A stretch of 64,000 bases of DNA from Podarcis raffonei (lineage: Eukaryota; Chordata; Lepidosauria; Squamata; Lacertidae): positions 42,647,001 to 42,711,000 of the forward strand of contig NC_070614.1 of the NCBI RefSeq assembly GCF_027172205.1. Reading direction: 5' to 3'. How positions within the stretch are numbered: position 1 is the stretch's first letter; each line of letters begins with the position of its first letter. Below are positions 26,165-35,703 of the stretch, one piece after another. Under the pieces are notes generated by a model. It was not told where the DNA came from and did no database searches. It saw nothing but the letters and a program-made list of their open reading frames with translations. The position numbers and the translations under genes are program-made.

Positions 26165-26406
26165 CAGTGGCACCTCGGGTTAAGAACTTAATTTGTTCTG
26201 GAGGTCTGTTCTTAACCTCAAACTGCTCTTAACCTGAGGTATCACTTTACCTAATGGGGTCTCCCGCTGCTGCCGCACTGATGCCACACGATTTCTATTC
26301 TCATCCTGAAGCAATGTTCTTAACCCAAGGTACTATTTATGGGTTAGCAGAGTCCGTAACCTGAAGCATCTGTAACCTGAAGCGTCTGTAACCCAAGGTA
26401 CCACTG
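26165..26406. mobile_element. TA-flanked MITE (Tc1/mariner-like) upstream of C1
   Basis: A 242 bp element with terminal inverted repeats of the CAGTGGYACCTYGGGTTA type, flanked by TA dinucleotides (26163-26164 and 26407-26408). The C2 flank at 62638 reads straight across the single TA, an exact empty site. It therefore entered after the block duplication, within 50 bp upstream of the C1 start codon. No transposase is present. Confidence 0.88.
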
Positions 26407-26760
26407 TATTCTGCCATTGCTATTCAAATGATCCTGAGTAGCAAAGCCTGACTTGAATGGTCACTCCCTCAGATGATGCAAAGCCAGAATAGTACAATAT
26501 ATAAAAAGGGGTTACCACACTGATGAGTCTCTGTGTGTCTATGTAACCAGCTCTGAATAGTTCATAGTTATAAACGAGATCTTCCTTTTAAATAGTCTTA
26601 GTTTTAGCATTTTATTTTGCATATGGCCAGAATAAGCCCTGAGGGTGTGGGGAGGATGCTATTATGAATAATGAGATAATTACAGATGAGGTAATCACTT
26701 GATTTGGATTCTAGATTCTTTGCAATATTTCTATATAAAAAAAAATGTTTATTGCTTTTC
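26407..26760 (-). promoter_or_regulatory. Conserved upstream region of C1, putative promoter
   Basis: This region is conserved upstream of C2 (62640-62930) and in part upstream of B1 and B2 (a shared core around AAAGCCAG and ATGAGTCTCTGT). The C genes have an extra AT-rich stretch near 26490-26505 (ATATATAAAAAGG on the plus strand, so a TATA-like TATATATT on the minus strand) that the B genes lack. A promoter role is inferred from position and conservation; no transcription start is known. Confidence 0.35.
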
Positions 26761-26981
26761 AGCCAAAGTCTTCTCAGAGTCATTCTGAACGGGAGACCAA
26801 GAGAGTGAAGACTTCTGGGAGCAAAGATGGTTGACTAGTCATCTACTGCTGACACTGCATTGACAGATACAACTATGTGGTGGTTAAGGATGGCGATAAA
26901 TTATGACATGTGATCAGTCTGATAATTGGAAATTTCGCTTGGTATGTGAGATGACAGCTGGCATAAAAAGTGGTCACTTTT

Positions 26982-29013
26982 GGACTTCCGGGTTAGCGCC
27001 ATCGCCTAATGGCAGATTTCCCCCGAGCTCCGGAGGGAATCGGCTCAGCAGGGGTCGGGTCCTGCCGCGGCGGCGATGCGGGGACCCTCAGAAACCACAG
27101 GCGCTGAAGCCTGTGGACCTGGTGACTCGGCAGGCACCATTTGCGCCCCCCGACCCGCTAAGGAGCCTTTTTAAAGGCTCTGGAACGGGGGACGGAGAGC
27201 GGTGCGGTGCTGTGAGTCGACTGCTTCCCCTGCTGAGTGAAGCCGTATGCCATGGACGGAGAACGCTGACTTCTTTCTCTGAACATTTGGATTAAAAGCA
27301 ACAACCCGTGAGTAACACGGAAATTGGACTTAAAAGGGAAATTTTCTTTGGGAATTAGGCACGACCGGGTAAGGTGTAAAGAGGAAGTCCGCCTACCCGC
27401 CTTGTAAACATCATAAAGCAAGGATTTTATTACTAAGGTTGTGAGAATACCTTTCTTCTTTGTGGAGAAAAGCAATTAACTCTACGTTGGGGCAATTTAA
27501 GTGATTGTGCTGGAGGATAAGAGCTAATATTGAGAACGGAATTCACCCCTCCCCCAAGACCCGGGAGCTATCGGTGAGAGAGCCTGCGGAAGAGACATAA
27601 AGACTTTGACAGCTGTCAAACTAGCTGTCAAAGTTGGGAAAAAAGGAGAACTTTGTTTCTGCTGTCTTTGCTGGTTATACTTGTTACAATTTGGTAACAA
27701 ATTGTTAAAAATAAAGAAGAAAAGGCTAATTTGACTTTTGGGTTGGAACTGGAAGAGATTAAGAAACTAGAATCCCTCTAGAGGGGGTTTAGGACATTAC
27801 AAAAATGGCTGTAAGTGGAAAAATACTGGCTGAACTGGAGAAGACTTTTTTTCTCTTGGGAAAGTTGCAAGAACAGAGTGATGTTTTGGCAACAAATGTG
27901 ATAATACTGAATGGAACAGTAAATAAAGTTGCTGAGCCTGGGAGGGACTTGACTCAAGATTTTGCAGTTGAACAGGAAAGTTTTGCAGTTGACTTAAAAA
28001 CTTTTGCAGCTGAATATGAAAAGAAATTTGAGAAATCTGAGAATGTGATGAAAGAGGAACATGATGATTCGAAGGAAAAAGAAGGAGGAGCTATAATGCC
28101 ACAGATGATTGAGGAGAGCCAGAGGCCGGTTAAGATGGATATAAAGGAAAATAAGATCAGGATGATGAAAATTTGGTTTGAATTGAAGAATGGAGAATGG
28201 AGAGATCTCCCTATGTGGAGATCTGAAGACCTATGGAATACAAACTTGGCTAAAGTGGAAACTGGAGCTTTTGGGACATTTGGACTTAAGAGAAGTAGGA
28301 AACAAGATTTCAGCTCCATTTTTAAATACGGAGGCCTGGCTGGAAGAAACATGGACCTTTTTGGGACAGAGCTCCTTCGAGATTCGGAGTTCAATATAAA
28401 GGACTATCAAAAAAACCGGCAGAGAGGAATTGAGAGAGAATTGAGAGCCTCGGACGTGAGGTCGCCAGGCTGACTGCAGATGGACTGATGGACTTTTTGT
28501 TGGGGTTCGAAACCGGGAAAGGGGGTGGTGGGGCTTTGGGAATCCAAAGGGTGTATAACTATATTCTGTTTTAATTAATTTGGTTTTGCCACTAACATAA
28601 AAATGGGGATTTCGGGGAAGGGAATTGGGGCCGACCTTAGAAAAAGACTTTTAAGAATAAGTATTGACGTATAAAGATTGAGGTTTATAAGTTAAATTTG
28701 GTTAATTAAATTGAGGGGGTGAACCTAGAAAAAGATTTTGAAGAATAAGTATTGATGTATAAAGATTGAGGTTTATAAGTTAAAATTGGTTAACTAAAAT
28801 GAATTAGAGAAAATAAGGTAAAGTTTGGGGAAAAGAACTTGCTGAGCTAAAAATTGGAACTGGAATACAAGAAGGGGAGGTGTGGGGAAGTCAAGGAAAT
28901 TGGTCATTGACAGTAAGAAATGTAAGTTGTATGTGTGTTTAATTGTGTTTTTTTTCTTTATGTTTTGTTTTTATTTTTTTGAAAATTTCAATAAATATCT
29001 TTTAAAAAATAAA
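26982..29013 (+). mobile_element. L1-like non-autonomous LINE with a single short ORF
   Basis: The element starts GGACTTCCGGGTTAGCGCC with a GC-rich 5' region and ends in an A-rich tail after TTTCAATAAATATC. A perfect target-site duplication of 17-19 bp (AAAAAGTGGTCACTTTT) lies at 26965-26981 and 29016-29032. The C2 flank (near 63150) has the empty site, so the insertion is younger than the block duplication. It is 2.03 kb long, has a full 5' end and no reverse transcriptase. This makes it a likely ORF1-only, half-L1-type element moved in trans. L1 affinity is inferred from the 5' region, A-tail and TSD. Confidence 0.8.
27805..28473 (+). CDS. ORF1-like protein of the L1-like element (222 aa)
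   Basis: This is the only open frame of size in the element. It is a charged, Glu/Lys-rich protein beginning MAVSGKILAELEKTFFLLGK, with heptad-like leucines and a predicted coiled-coil character over roughly residues 5-110. The C-terminal half is basic. I do not see the RRM or CTD core of a complete L1 ORF1 protein, and no ORF2 follows. It could be a truncated nucleic-acid chaperone or simply a remnant that stayed open because the element is young. Confidence 0.55.
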   Translation: MAVSGKILAELEKTFFLLGKLQEQSDVLATNVIILNGTVNKVAEPGRDLTQDFAVEQESFAVDLKTFAAEYEKKFEKSENVMKEEHDDSKEKEGGAIMPQMIEESQRPVKMDIKENKIRMMKIWFELKNGEWRDLPMWRSEDLWNTNLAKVETGAFGTFGLKRSRKQDFSSIFKYGGLAGRNMDLFGTELLRDSEFNIKDYQKNRQRGIERELRASDVRSPG

Positions 29014-29032
29014 ATAAAAAGTGGTCACTTTT

Positions 29033-30408
29033 AACAGGCTGAAAACAAAACAAAAAGCATTTTTTTATTATTTCCAGCTAAGAAAGATTAAATGCAGGGA
29101 AAGGTGTTCTGATTGATACGAGTTTTCATTTTATATTACATTTAATGCTTCATCCCTTTTGTGAAAGTGCTGGCTTCAAAGTGAAACTGAAATCTGTGGG
29201 AAGCTGTGAGAAGGAATGTGCTCCTCTGATAAGGAGACAGACACAAGTGTTCAAGGCAGAGACTGCTAGGGTGGCAAATATACAGTTGAACATCCCCACT
29301 GAGTGTTGGCATCATGCAGCAATTATTGGATGAGCAAGTGAAGGAGCTCAGAGCTGAGATGCATAAAATGGTGAATAAAAATGCATTAAATCTCCCATCT
29401 CCACCTTGAGATTTTCACAGAGTTAACTCTTACAAAATTAAACACCTTCATTTCCCACAGAGGAAACATCAAGTGGTAAAGTTACTTTCAATTTCTTGGC
29501 AACACGTTCACTGATAAAAAGAAGAAAATAAAATTTCTTAGCATACAGAACTCCTTTGTTTAAAACATTCCCTCTCCTTTTTTGCAATAATTTTTATTAG
29601 TTTTCAATTACAAAAATCCAATGTAAGCCTTATTATATCAATACCAAATTACAATACCAATTCAAATACCAATCAATCAGACAGCCAGTTACACAATTTA
29701 GGTGTCACCCCCCGTTCTAGATTTCATGGTTTAATAATTCCCTTTAATTCTGCTTCCAAACTGTTATTCAGTCCAATTACCATCCAATCTTAATGATAAT
29801 CCCTTATACGACAGCTACAATGTTTTTAACTTCAATTCGTGTTGACACATTTAATAATTTATGAATCTGCAAGTGAAGCTCTCCTTTATTCTTCCTGTGT
29901 GTGGTATTTATTTTAACCAAATCATTCCCTTTTGCCCTTGCCAAATGTTATGTCTATCTTGGTTATTCCTGATCCCCATCATGCCTTGTGGCATTGTTGT
30001 CTCGATCTCGTTCTAAAGAAATCTCTTCTTCTTCTTTCAACACCTCTGGATGTAGTTGCAAAGCTCTGTCACTGCTCTTCACTGTTTCTTTTCAGTCTAG
30101 GAAAAGGAGTAGCGTGGCACCCCACCAAGGCCCTGGCACATCTCCAAGTTCTCCCTTCTCCATTCTTGGACAGTTTTCCAAGTAATTTATGTAACAAAAG
30201 AAATAGAAAGAAGCCGTAGGGTCCTCCCACCCCCACATACCATTGTTAGCATTGACAGAAGTCTTTTTTCCAAATCAAATCTTAACGACTTTGTAGCTGT
30301 TTCAAATCGGCAGTTTGTGATCTTATCCCATCTTTTCCCACACGCGTCTGTACATTAGTCCCAAATAATCTCTAATGAACAGAAGAAACTCTGCTTCTTA
30401 ATGGTGTA
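29033..30408. other. Non-coding C1 upstream spacer, AT-rich repeat from about 29578
   Basis: Paralogous to 63170-64000 upstream of C2. From about 29578 the sequence (TTGCAATAATTTTTATTAG, then a dispersed AT-rich region) looks like an old LINE 3' region on the minus strand, shared by both blocks and so older than the duplication. A 62-codon open stretch at 29145-29333 is also open at 63248-63466 but shows no sign of selection. The CR1 LINE is inserted at its right end. Confidence 0.5.
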
Positions 30409-30493
30409 TAGAATCATAGAATCAAAGAATCATAGAGTTGGAAGAGACCACAAGGGCCATCGAGTCCAACCCCCTGCCAAGCAGGAAACACCA

Positions 30494-33400
30494 TCAGAGC
30501 ACTCCTGACATATGGTTGTCAAGCCTCTGCTTAAAGACCTCCAAAGAAGGAGACTCCACCACACTCCTTGGCAGCAAAATCCACTGTCGAACAGCTCTTA
30601 CTGTCAGGAAGTTCTTCCTAATGTTTAGGTGGAATCTTCTTTCTTGTAGTTTGGATCCATTGCTCCGTGTCCGCTTCTCTGGAGCTGCAGAAAACAACCT
30701 TTCTCCCTCCTCTATGTGACATCCTTTTATATATTTGAACATGGCTATCATATCACCCCTTAACCTCCTCTTCTCCAGGCTAAACATGCCCAGCTCCCTT
30801 AGCCGTTCCTCATAAGGCATAGTTTCCAGGCCTTTGATCATTTTGGTTGCCCTCCTCTGGACACGTTCCAGTTTCTCAGTGTCCTTCTTGAACTGTGGTG
30901 CCCAGAACTGGACACAGTACTCCAGGTGAGGTCTGACCAGAGCAGAAGACAGTGGCACTATTACTTCCCTTGATCTAGATGCTATACTCCTATTGATGCA
31001 GCCCAGAATTGCATTGGCTTTTTTAGCTGCCGCGTCACACTGTTGGCTCATGTCAAGTTTGTGGTCAACCAAGACTCCTAGATCCTTTTCACATGTACTG
31101 CTCTCAAGCCAGGTGTCACCCATCTTGTATTTGTGCCTCTCATTTTTTTTGCCCAAGTGCAAAACTTTACATTTCTCCCTGTTAAAATTCATCTTGTTTG
31201 TTTTGGCCCAGTTCTCTAATCTGTCAAGGTCGTTTTGCAGTGTGATCCTGTCCTCTGGGGTGTTAGCCACCCCTCCCAGTTTGGTGTCATCTGCAAATTT
31301 GATCAGGATGCCCTTGAGTCCATCATCCAAGTCGTTGATAAAGATGTTGAATAAGACCGGGCCCAAGACAGAACCTTGTGGCACCCCACTAGTCACTCTT
31401 CTCCAGGATGAAGAGGAACCATTGATGAGCACCCTTTGGGTTCGGTCAGTCAGCCAGTTACAAATCCACTGAGTGGTAACATAGTCAAGACCGCATATTA
31501 CCAGCTTCTTTACAAGAATATCATGGGGCACCTTGTCAAATGCCTTGCTGAAATCAAGGTAGGCTACATCCACTGCGTTCCCTTCATCTACCAGGCTTGT
31601 AATTCTGTCAAAAAACGAGATCAGGTTAGTCTGACATGACTTATTTTTCAGAAATCCATGCTGACTATTGGTGATCACAGCATTCCTTTCTAGGTGCTCA
31701 CAGACTGTTTGCTTAATGATCTGCTCCAGAATCTTCCCTGGTATTGATGTCAGACTGACTGGGCGGTAATTATTTGGGTCCTCTCTTTTCCCCTTTTTGA
31801 AAATAGGGACAACATTTGCCCTCTTCCAGTCTGTCGGGACTTCGCCTGTTCTCCAGGAATTCTCAAAGATGACTGCCAGTGGTTCTGAAATTACATCTGC
31901 CAGTTCTTTTAATACTCTTGGATGCAGTTCATCTGGCCCTGGAGACTTGAATACATCTAGACTAGCCAAGTATTCTTGTACTATCTCCTTAGTTATTCTG
32001 GGCTGTGTTTCCTCTGCTGAATCATTTGCTCCAAATTCTTCAGGTCGGGCATTGTTTTCTTTATCAGAGAAGACTGAGGCAAAGAAGGCATTGAGGAGTT
32101 CAGCCCTTTCTGTGTCCCCTGTTTGCATTTCACCATCTTCTCCTCTGAGTGACCCCACTGTTTCTTTGTTCTTCCTTTTGCTACGAACATACCCATAAAA
32201 GCCTTTTTTGTTGCTTTTAACCTCACTAGCAAGCCTGAGTTCATTCTGTGCTTTAGCTTTTCTGACTTTGTGTCTACATGTGCTGGCTATTTGTTTGAAT
32301 TCCTCTTTGGTGGTTTCCCCCCTTTTCCATTTTTTGTACACATCCTTTTTTAATCTTAACTCAGTTAAAAGTTCTTTAGATAGCCACCCTGGCTTCTTTA
32401 GGCACCTTCCATGTTTCCGTCTCATTGGTATTGCCTGAAGTTGTGCTTTTACTATCTCCCTCTTAACAAACTCCCAGCCATCATGAACTCCCTTTCCTTT
32501 TAGTATTACTGTCCATGGGATCTCACCCAGCACTTCCCCAAGTTTTATGAAGTCGGCTTTCTTAAAGTCGAGAAATTGAGTCCTAGTATTCTTGGCTGCT
32601 CCTTTCCGCTGTATAGTAAACTTCAGAAGAGCATGATCACTCACGCCTAATGATCCTTCCACTTCTACCCCACTAACCAGGTCATCAACATTGGTTAGGA
32701 CCAGATCTAAAATGGATGTTCCTCTTGTTGCTTCTCCCACTTTCTGGACAATGAAGTTGTCTGCAAGGCCAGTGAGGAATCTGTTTGACCTTATGCTCTT
32801 GGCTGAGTTTGACATCCAACAAATATCCGGGTAATTGAAGTCCCCCATTACTACTATCTCCCTTCCTTTTGCATGCTTGGCCATCTGTTCCAGGAAGGCA
32901 TCATCTATGTCCTCCGTTTGGCTTGGGGATCTATAGTAAACTCCCACAATGAGGTCACTGTTATTCTTCTCTCCCTTAATTTTGACCCAAATGCTCTCAC
33001 TTTGGCTTTGAGGTTCTAAATCTTGGATCTCTTCACAGGTATACACATCCCTGACATATAACGCCACTCCTCCTCCTTTGTTGTCTGGTCTGTTTCTCTG
33101 AAATAGATTGTATCCCTCCATTATTACATTCCAATCGTGGGACTTATCCCACCAGGTTTCAGTGATGCCTATTATGTCATATTTAGTTTGCTGTACCAAG
33201 AGCTCAAGCTCATCTTGTTTATTTCCCATGCTTTGCGCATTAGTGTACAGACATTGAAGTCCATTAATCATTCCCCCGTGTCTCTTATTTAAGGATTTTT
33301 TCCTCTCACCACTAGGTCTGCGTGCTGTTTGCTCCATTCGGTCTATGACATTTGGATGATCATCTTCATCAATTGATAGACTCCTACCTTCAGGAGCACT

Positions 33401-33523
33401 GTCTCCCTCCCCCACATTAGTCAGTTTAAAGCCCTCCTGATGAGGTTTCTGAGATTTTTGGCAAAAAAATCCTCCCAACCGTTGTGAGGTGCAGCCCATC
33501 GCTTGCCAGAAGTCCATCTTCAA
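30494..33523 (-). CDS. CR1 ORF2: endonuclease-reverse transcriptase (1009 aa)
   Basis: Nicks target DNA and reverse-transcribes the element RNA (target-primed reverse transcription). Residues about 88-302 are an APE-type endonuclease: NAQS at 95-98, ITETWW at 120-125, GDFNYPD at 227-233, SDHALL at 295-300. Residues about 528-800 are the reverse transcriptase: motif A LDFSKAFD (656-663), motif [11 protein letters not shown] (712-721) and motif C FADD (743-746). The C-terminal thumb and tail run to the stop. All catalytic residues that I can identify are present and there is no internal stop. The first Met lies inside the 3' end of ORF1, giving a 98 bp overlap in another frame; the true initiation point is unknown. 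Length fits intact CR1 ORF2. Confidence 0.95.
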   Translation of the reverse strand: MKMDFWQAMGCTSQRLGGFFCQKSQKPHQEGFKLTNVGEGDSAPEGRSLSIDEDDHPNVIDRMEQTARRPSGERKKSLNKRHGGMINGLQCLYTNAQSMGNKQDELELLVQQTKYDIIGITETWWDKSHDWNVIMEGYNLFQRNRPDNKGGGVALYVRDVYTCEEIQDLEPQSQSESIWVKIKGEKNNSDLIVGVYYRSPSQTEDIDDAFLEQMAKHAKGREIVVMGDFNYPDICWMSNSAKSIRSNRFLTGLADNFIVQKVGEATRGTSILDLVLTNVDDLVSGVEVEGSLGVSDHALLKFTIQRKGAAKNTRTQFLDFKKADFIKLGEVLGEIPWTVILKGKGVHDGWEFVKREIVKAQLQAIPMRRKHGRCLKKPGWLSKELLTELRLKKDVYKKWKRGETTKEEFKQIASTCRHKVRKAKAQNELRLASEVKSNKKGFYGYVRSKRKNKETVGSLRGEDGEMQTGDTERAELLNAFFASVFSDKENNARPEEFGANDSAEETQPRITKEIVQEYLASLDVFKSPGPDELHPRVLKELADVISEPLAVIFENSWRTGEVPTDWKRANVVPIFKKGKREDPNNYRPVSLTSIPGKILEQIIKQTVCEHLERNAVITNSQHGFLKNKSCQTNLISFFDRITSLVDEGNAVDVAYLDFSKAFDKVPHDILVKKLVICGLDYVTTQWICNWLTDRTQRVLINGSSSSWRRVTSGVPQGSVLGPVLFNIFINDLDDGLKGILIKFADDTKLGGVANTPEDRITLQNDLDRLENWAKTNKMNFNREKCKVLHLGKKNERHKYKMGDTWLESSTCEKDLGVLVDHKLDMSQQCDAAAKKANAILGCINRSIASRSREVIVPLSSALVRPHLEYCVQFWAPQFKKDTEKLERVQRRATKMIKGLETMPYEERLRELGMFSLEKRRLRGDMIAMFKYIKGCHIEEGERLFSAAPEKRTRSNGSKLQERRFHLNIRKNFLTVRAVRQWILLPRSVVESPSLEVFKQRLDNHMSGVL

Positions 33524-34529
33524 GAAACTGCATTCCGTGATCTAAGAATCCAAACCGTTCCTGTTTACACCATTTGCGAAGCCAGTTGTTCACTTCCACT
33601 ATTTTTCCCTCTCTCCCTGGGCCACGTCGTTCAACTGGGAGGACAGATGAGATGACAATTTGTGCATTTAATTGCTTCAATTTCCTGCCCAGAGCCTCAT
33701 AATCTCTTTTGATCTTCTGGAGGCTATTGCTTGCAGTGTCATTGGTTCCCACATGAACCAAGAGGAAGGGGTATTTGTCAGTGGGTTTTATGATTCCTTG
33801 CAGTCGTTCAGTTACATCTTGGATCTTAGCCCCGGGGAGACAGCACACTTCCCGAGACATCTTGTCAGGCCTACAGATCACTGCTTCTGTTCCCCTCAGT
33901 AGGGAATCCCCTATCACCACTACACGCCTCCTCTTAGGTCTGGTTGGGGTTCTTCCGTGAGCTGTCCGTTCCAAGCTCGCCTGCACATTCCTTGAGGACT
34001 GCCTTTGCTGCTCGTCTTCATATACCTGATCGACTGTAATGAGGGAGAGATCCTCAAATGGAGTCTGCTCTTCGTCTTCTATGCTAGGGGAAAGGACCTC
34101 AAAGCGATTGCGAATTTCTAAACAATCAGAGCGAACCCTGGGCCTCCTACTTCTTTGAGTCACGTTTCTCCATATATCTGGCTCCTGTGTTGGTGAACTA
34201 GCCTCCTTCTCAGGGGAGTCCCCTGTCTCCTCCTTGGTGGAGACGGTGTGCTCTGTTGCTTCCAAGAAGAGCTCCAGCTCTCTAATTCTTTGGAGCGTAG
34301 CTACACGTTCCTCCAGTTGTTGGACTTTGTCTTTTAAGAGGGCAATTAACATGCAATTGCTGCAGGTAAAGCTGCCTGCAACCTTTGGCAAGATGGCAAA
34401 CATTGCGCAGGAACCACAGGCGACTACAGCTGTTCCCTCACCCTCCATCTTGAGAAGGTGTCGTTGGGGGTGACTACAGCGGTCCTCCATCATAAAAAGC
34501 GTGAAGACAGGACAAATAAATCCCCCCAA
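33426..34529 (-). CDS. CR1 ORF1: zinc-finger/coiled-coil/SGNH esterase protein (367 aa)
   Basis: Nucleic-acid-binding and accessory protein of CR1. Cys pairs at 38/41 and 56/59 resemble a zinc-binding finger, followed by a leucine-rich coiled coil (about 62-95) and an acidic linker. Residues about 200-350 form an SGNH-type esterase: GDSLL (207-211) carries the Ser, GTND (261-264) the Gly/Asn block and SDGLH (343-347) the Asp-His pair. These domains are typical of vertebrate CR1 ORF1. The frame is open throughout. Two further Mets (residues 13-14 and 28) could also serve as the start. Confidence 0.92.
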   Translation of the reverse strand: MGGFICPVFTLFMMEDRCSHPQRHLLKMEGEGTAVVACGSCAMFAILPKVAGSFTCSNCMLIALLKDKVQQLEERVATLQRIRELELFLEATEHTVSTKEETGDSPEKEASSPTQEPDIWRNVTQRSRRPRVRSDCLEIRNRFEVLSPSIEDEEQTPFEDLSLITVDQVYEDEQQRQSSRNVQASLERTAHGRTPTRPKRRRVVVIGDSLLRGTEAVICRPDKMSREVCCLPGAKIQDVTERLQGIIKPTDKYPFLLVHVGTNDTASNSLQKIKRDYEALGRKLKQLNAQIVISSVLPVERRGPGREGKIVEVNNWLRKWCKQERFGFLDHGMQFLEDGLLASDGLHLTTVGRIFLPKISETSSGGL

Positions 34530-34876
34530 AAAAACCTAGGTCTCCCCCAACAAACGTTTGAGACTAGCTCCCCTAAATCTAAAAGATGGATCAAACTGCA
34601 AGCTCTGATAAGCTCCTCCCACAGCTAATCACCTACCTCAACAGAAGCCCTGCCCCCTCTGACCTTTGCACAGAGAGAGCAGCTAATCAGCCACAAGAAA
34701 CTCACACAAGAAAACCCTTTTTGTTCCTTCTTCAGCTGCTGCCCTACAAGCTCTGATAAGCTCCTCCCACAGCTAATCACCTACCTCAACAGAAGCCCTG
34801 CCCCCTCTGACCTTTGCACAGAGAGAGCAGCTAATAAGCCACAAGAAACTCACACAAGAAAACCCTTTTTATTCCT

Positions 34877-35363
34877 AGGAGGGATACCGACAGGCAAAGT
34901 GCTTTTGCACTCAGTGCCTCCCTGTCTTTCGCATTCCATGCTGGAGCATGAGCCAGGTACCCAGATGATCTGTGAGTGCAGCCTGCTTCCCCCGTCCCAC
35001 GGGGGAATTTGAAAGGATAATTACCCTCAATCATCCTTGTTTCATGTTTGCCAACAATCTCCCATTGTCGTGGGAGCTGGCTCCAATCAAGGCAGCCGGA
35101 ACCGGGAGCCTGTTTAAAACATTTTTAATTAGAGCATACATTTTATTCTGCATTCAGCCCATTAATGATCAACTTCCTTTCCCTTCTATTAATAGTGAGA
35201 AAGCAGCTCAATCACAGAAGGTAAATTTCCACCAGCAAAGAGAAAATCTTCTCTCAGTCATAAATTATAGCCACCTCAGAGATAATTACAAAAGGGAGTC
35301 TTTTGCAAACCAATCATGTCACTTAACTTTGTCTGGATTCCTGGGAGCTGACAGGTTCTTGGT

Positions 35364-35404
<41 letters not shown>

Positions 35405-35631
35405 AATTTATTATTTATACCCCGCCCATCTGGCTGAGTTTCCCAAGCCACTCTGGGCGGCTTCCAATCAAGTGTTAAAATCAATACAGCATTAAGGCAG
35501 ATTTTTCAGAGCATCAGAGGTTAATCCCCTGCTCACACTTTTCTCTGGGGTGAATTCAATAGTCAATATTTATGATGGGCAATCATTAATTACCATGTCT
35601 AGAAAACCCATATAAGGCAGCTGCTGAACAC
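34877..35631. other. Linker between CR1 and gene A2
   Basis: No coding sequence recognised. It holds a CATC-type microsatellite at 35368-35404, followed by an L2-like LINE 3' tail (CCCGCCCATCTGGCTGAG, CCACTCTGGGCGGC) to about 35500. The part next to A2 (from 35632) is the start of homology to block 1. The stretch 34880-35360 has no match elsewhere in the window, and I see no structure in it. Confidence 0.5.
35368..35500 (-). mobile_element. LINE 3'-tail fragment with (ATC)n microsatellite
   Basis: A twelve-unit CATC/ATC tract abuts a conserved squamate LINE 3'-end sequence (TTTATACCCCGCCCATCTGG). The tail of simple repeats is what these LINEs carry at their 3' ends. Orientation is minus. The clade (L2-like) is tentative. 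Confidence 0.6.
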
Positions 35632-35703
35632 GTATTTGCAAATATTCTAGTGTACACAAAGAAAAAAGCACAAAATACAACAGAAGGACAGGTTATTATT
35701 TCT

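Larger units (their letters stand above)
1476..29870. repeat. Segmental tandem duplication, block 1 (A1-B1-C1)
   Basis: The order of exons, introns and flanks from 1476 to about 29870 is repeated from 35632 to the window end. The offset between copies is about 34.15 kb at the left, 34.3 kb in gene B, 35.2 kb at C exon 6 and 36.5 kb at C exon 1. The drift comes from copy-specific insertions. The left homology boundary lies where the orphan exon 5 of C0 ends. The 9.6 kb linker contains the L1-like and CR1 insertions. I aligned the copies by eye at many points, not over the whole length. Confidence 0.9.
30409..34876 (-). mobile_element. Full-length CR1 LINE with both ORFs open
   Basis: A 4.5 kb CR1 retrotransposon running right to left. 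It has a 5' region with two tandem units of about 148 bp (34599-34746 and 34747-34874), ORF1 (33426-34529), ORF2 (30494-33523) and a CR1 3' end with the ATTCTATGA-type terminal repeats at 30409-30440. No target-site duplication is evident, as is usual for CR1. Near-identical 3' ends of the same subfamily occur at 41159-41304 and 55275-55382. Both ORFs are open end to end, so this copy is very young and may be competent. The orthologous empty site beyond C2 lies outside the window. Confidence 0.95.

Noticed and set aside
29145-29333. Short frame of 62 codons also open in the paralogous flank at 63248-63466
   Set aside because: The two copies differ mainly by amino-acid-changing substitutions, there is no family match, and the sequence lies in an untranscribed-looking spacer. 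Recent duplication explains the shared openness.
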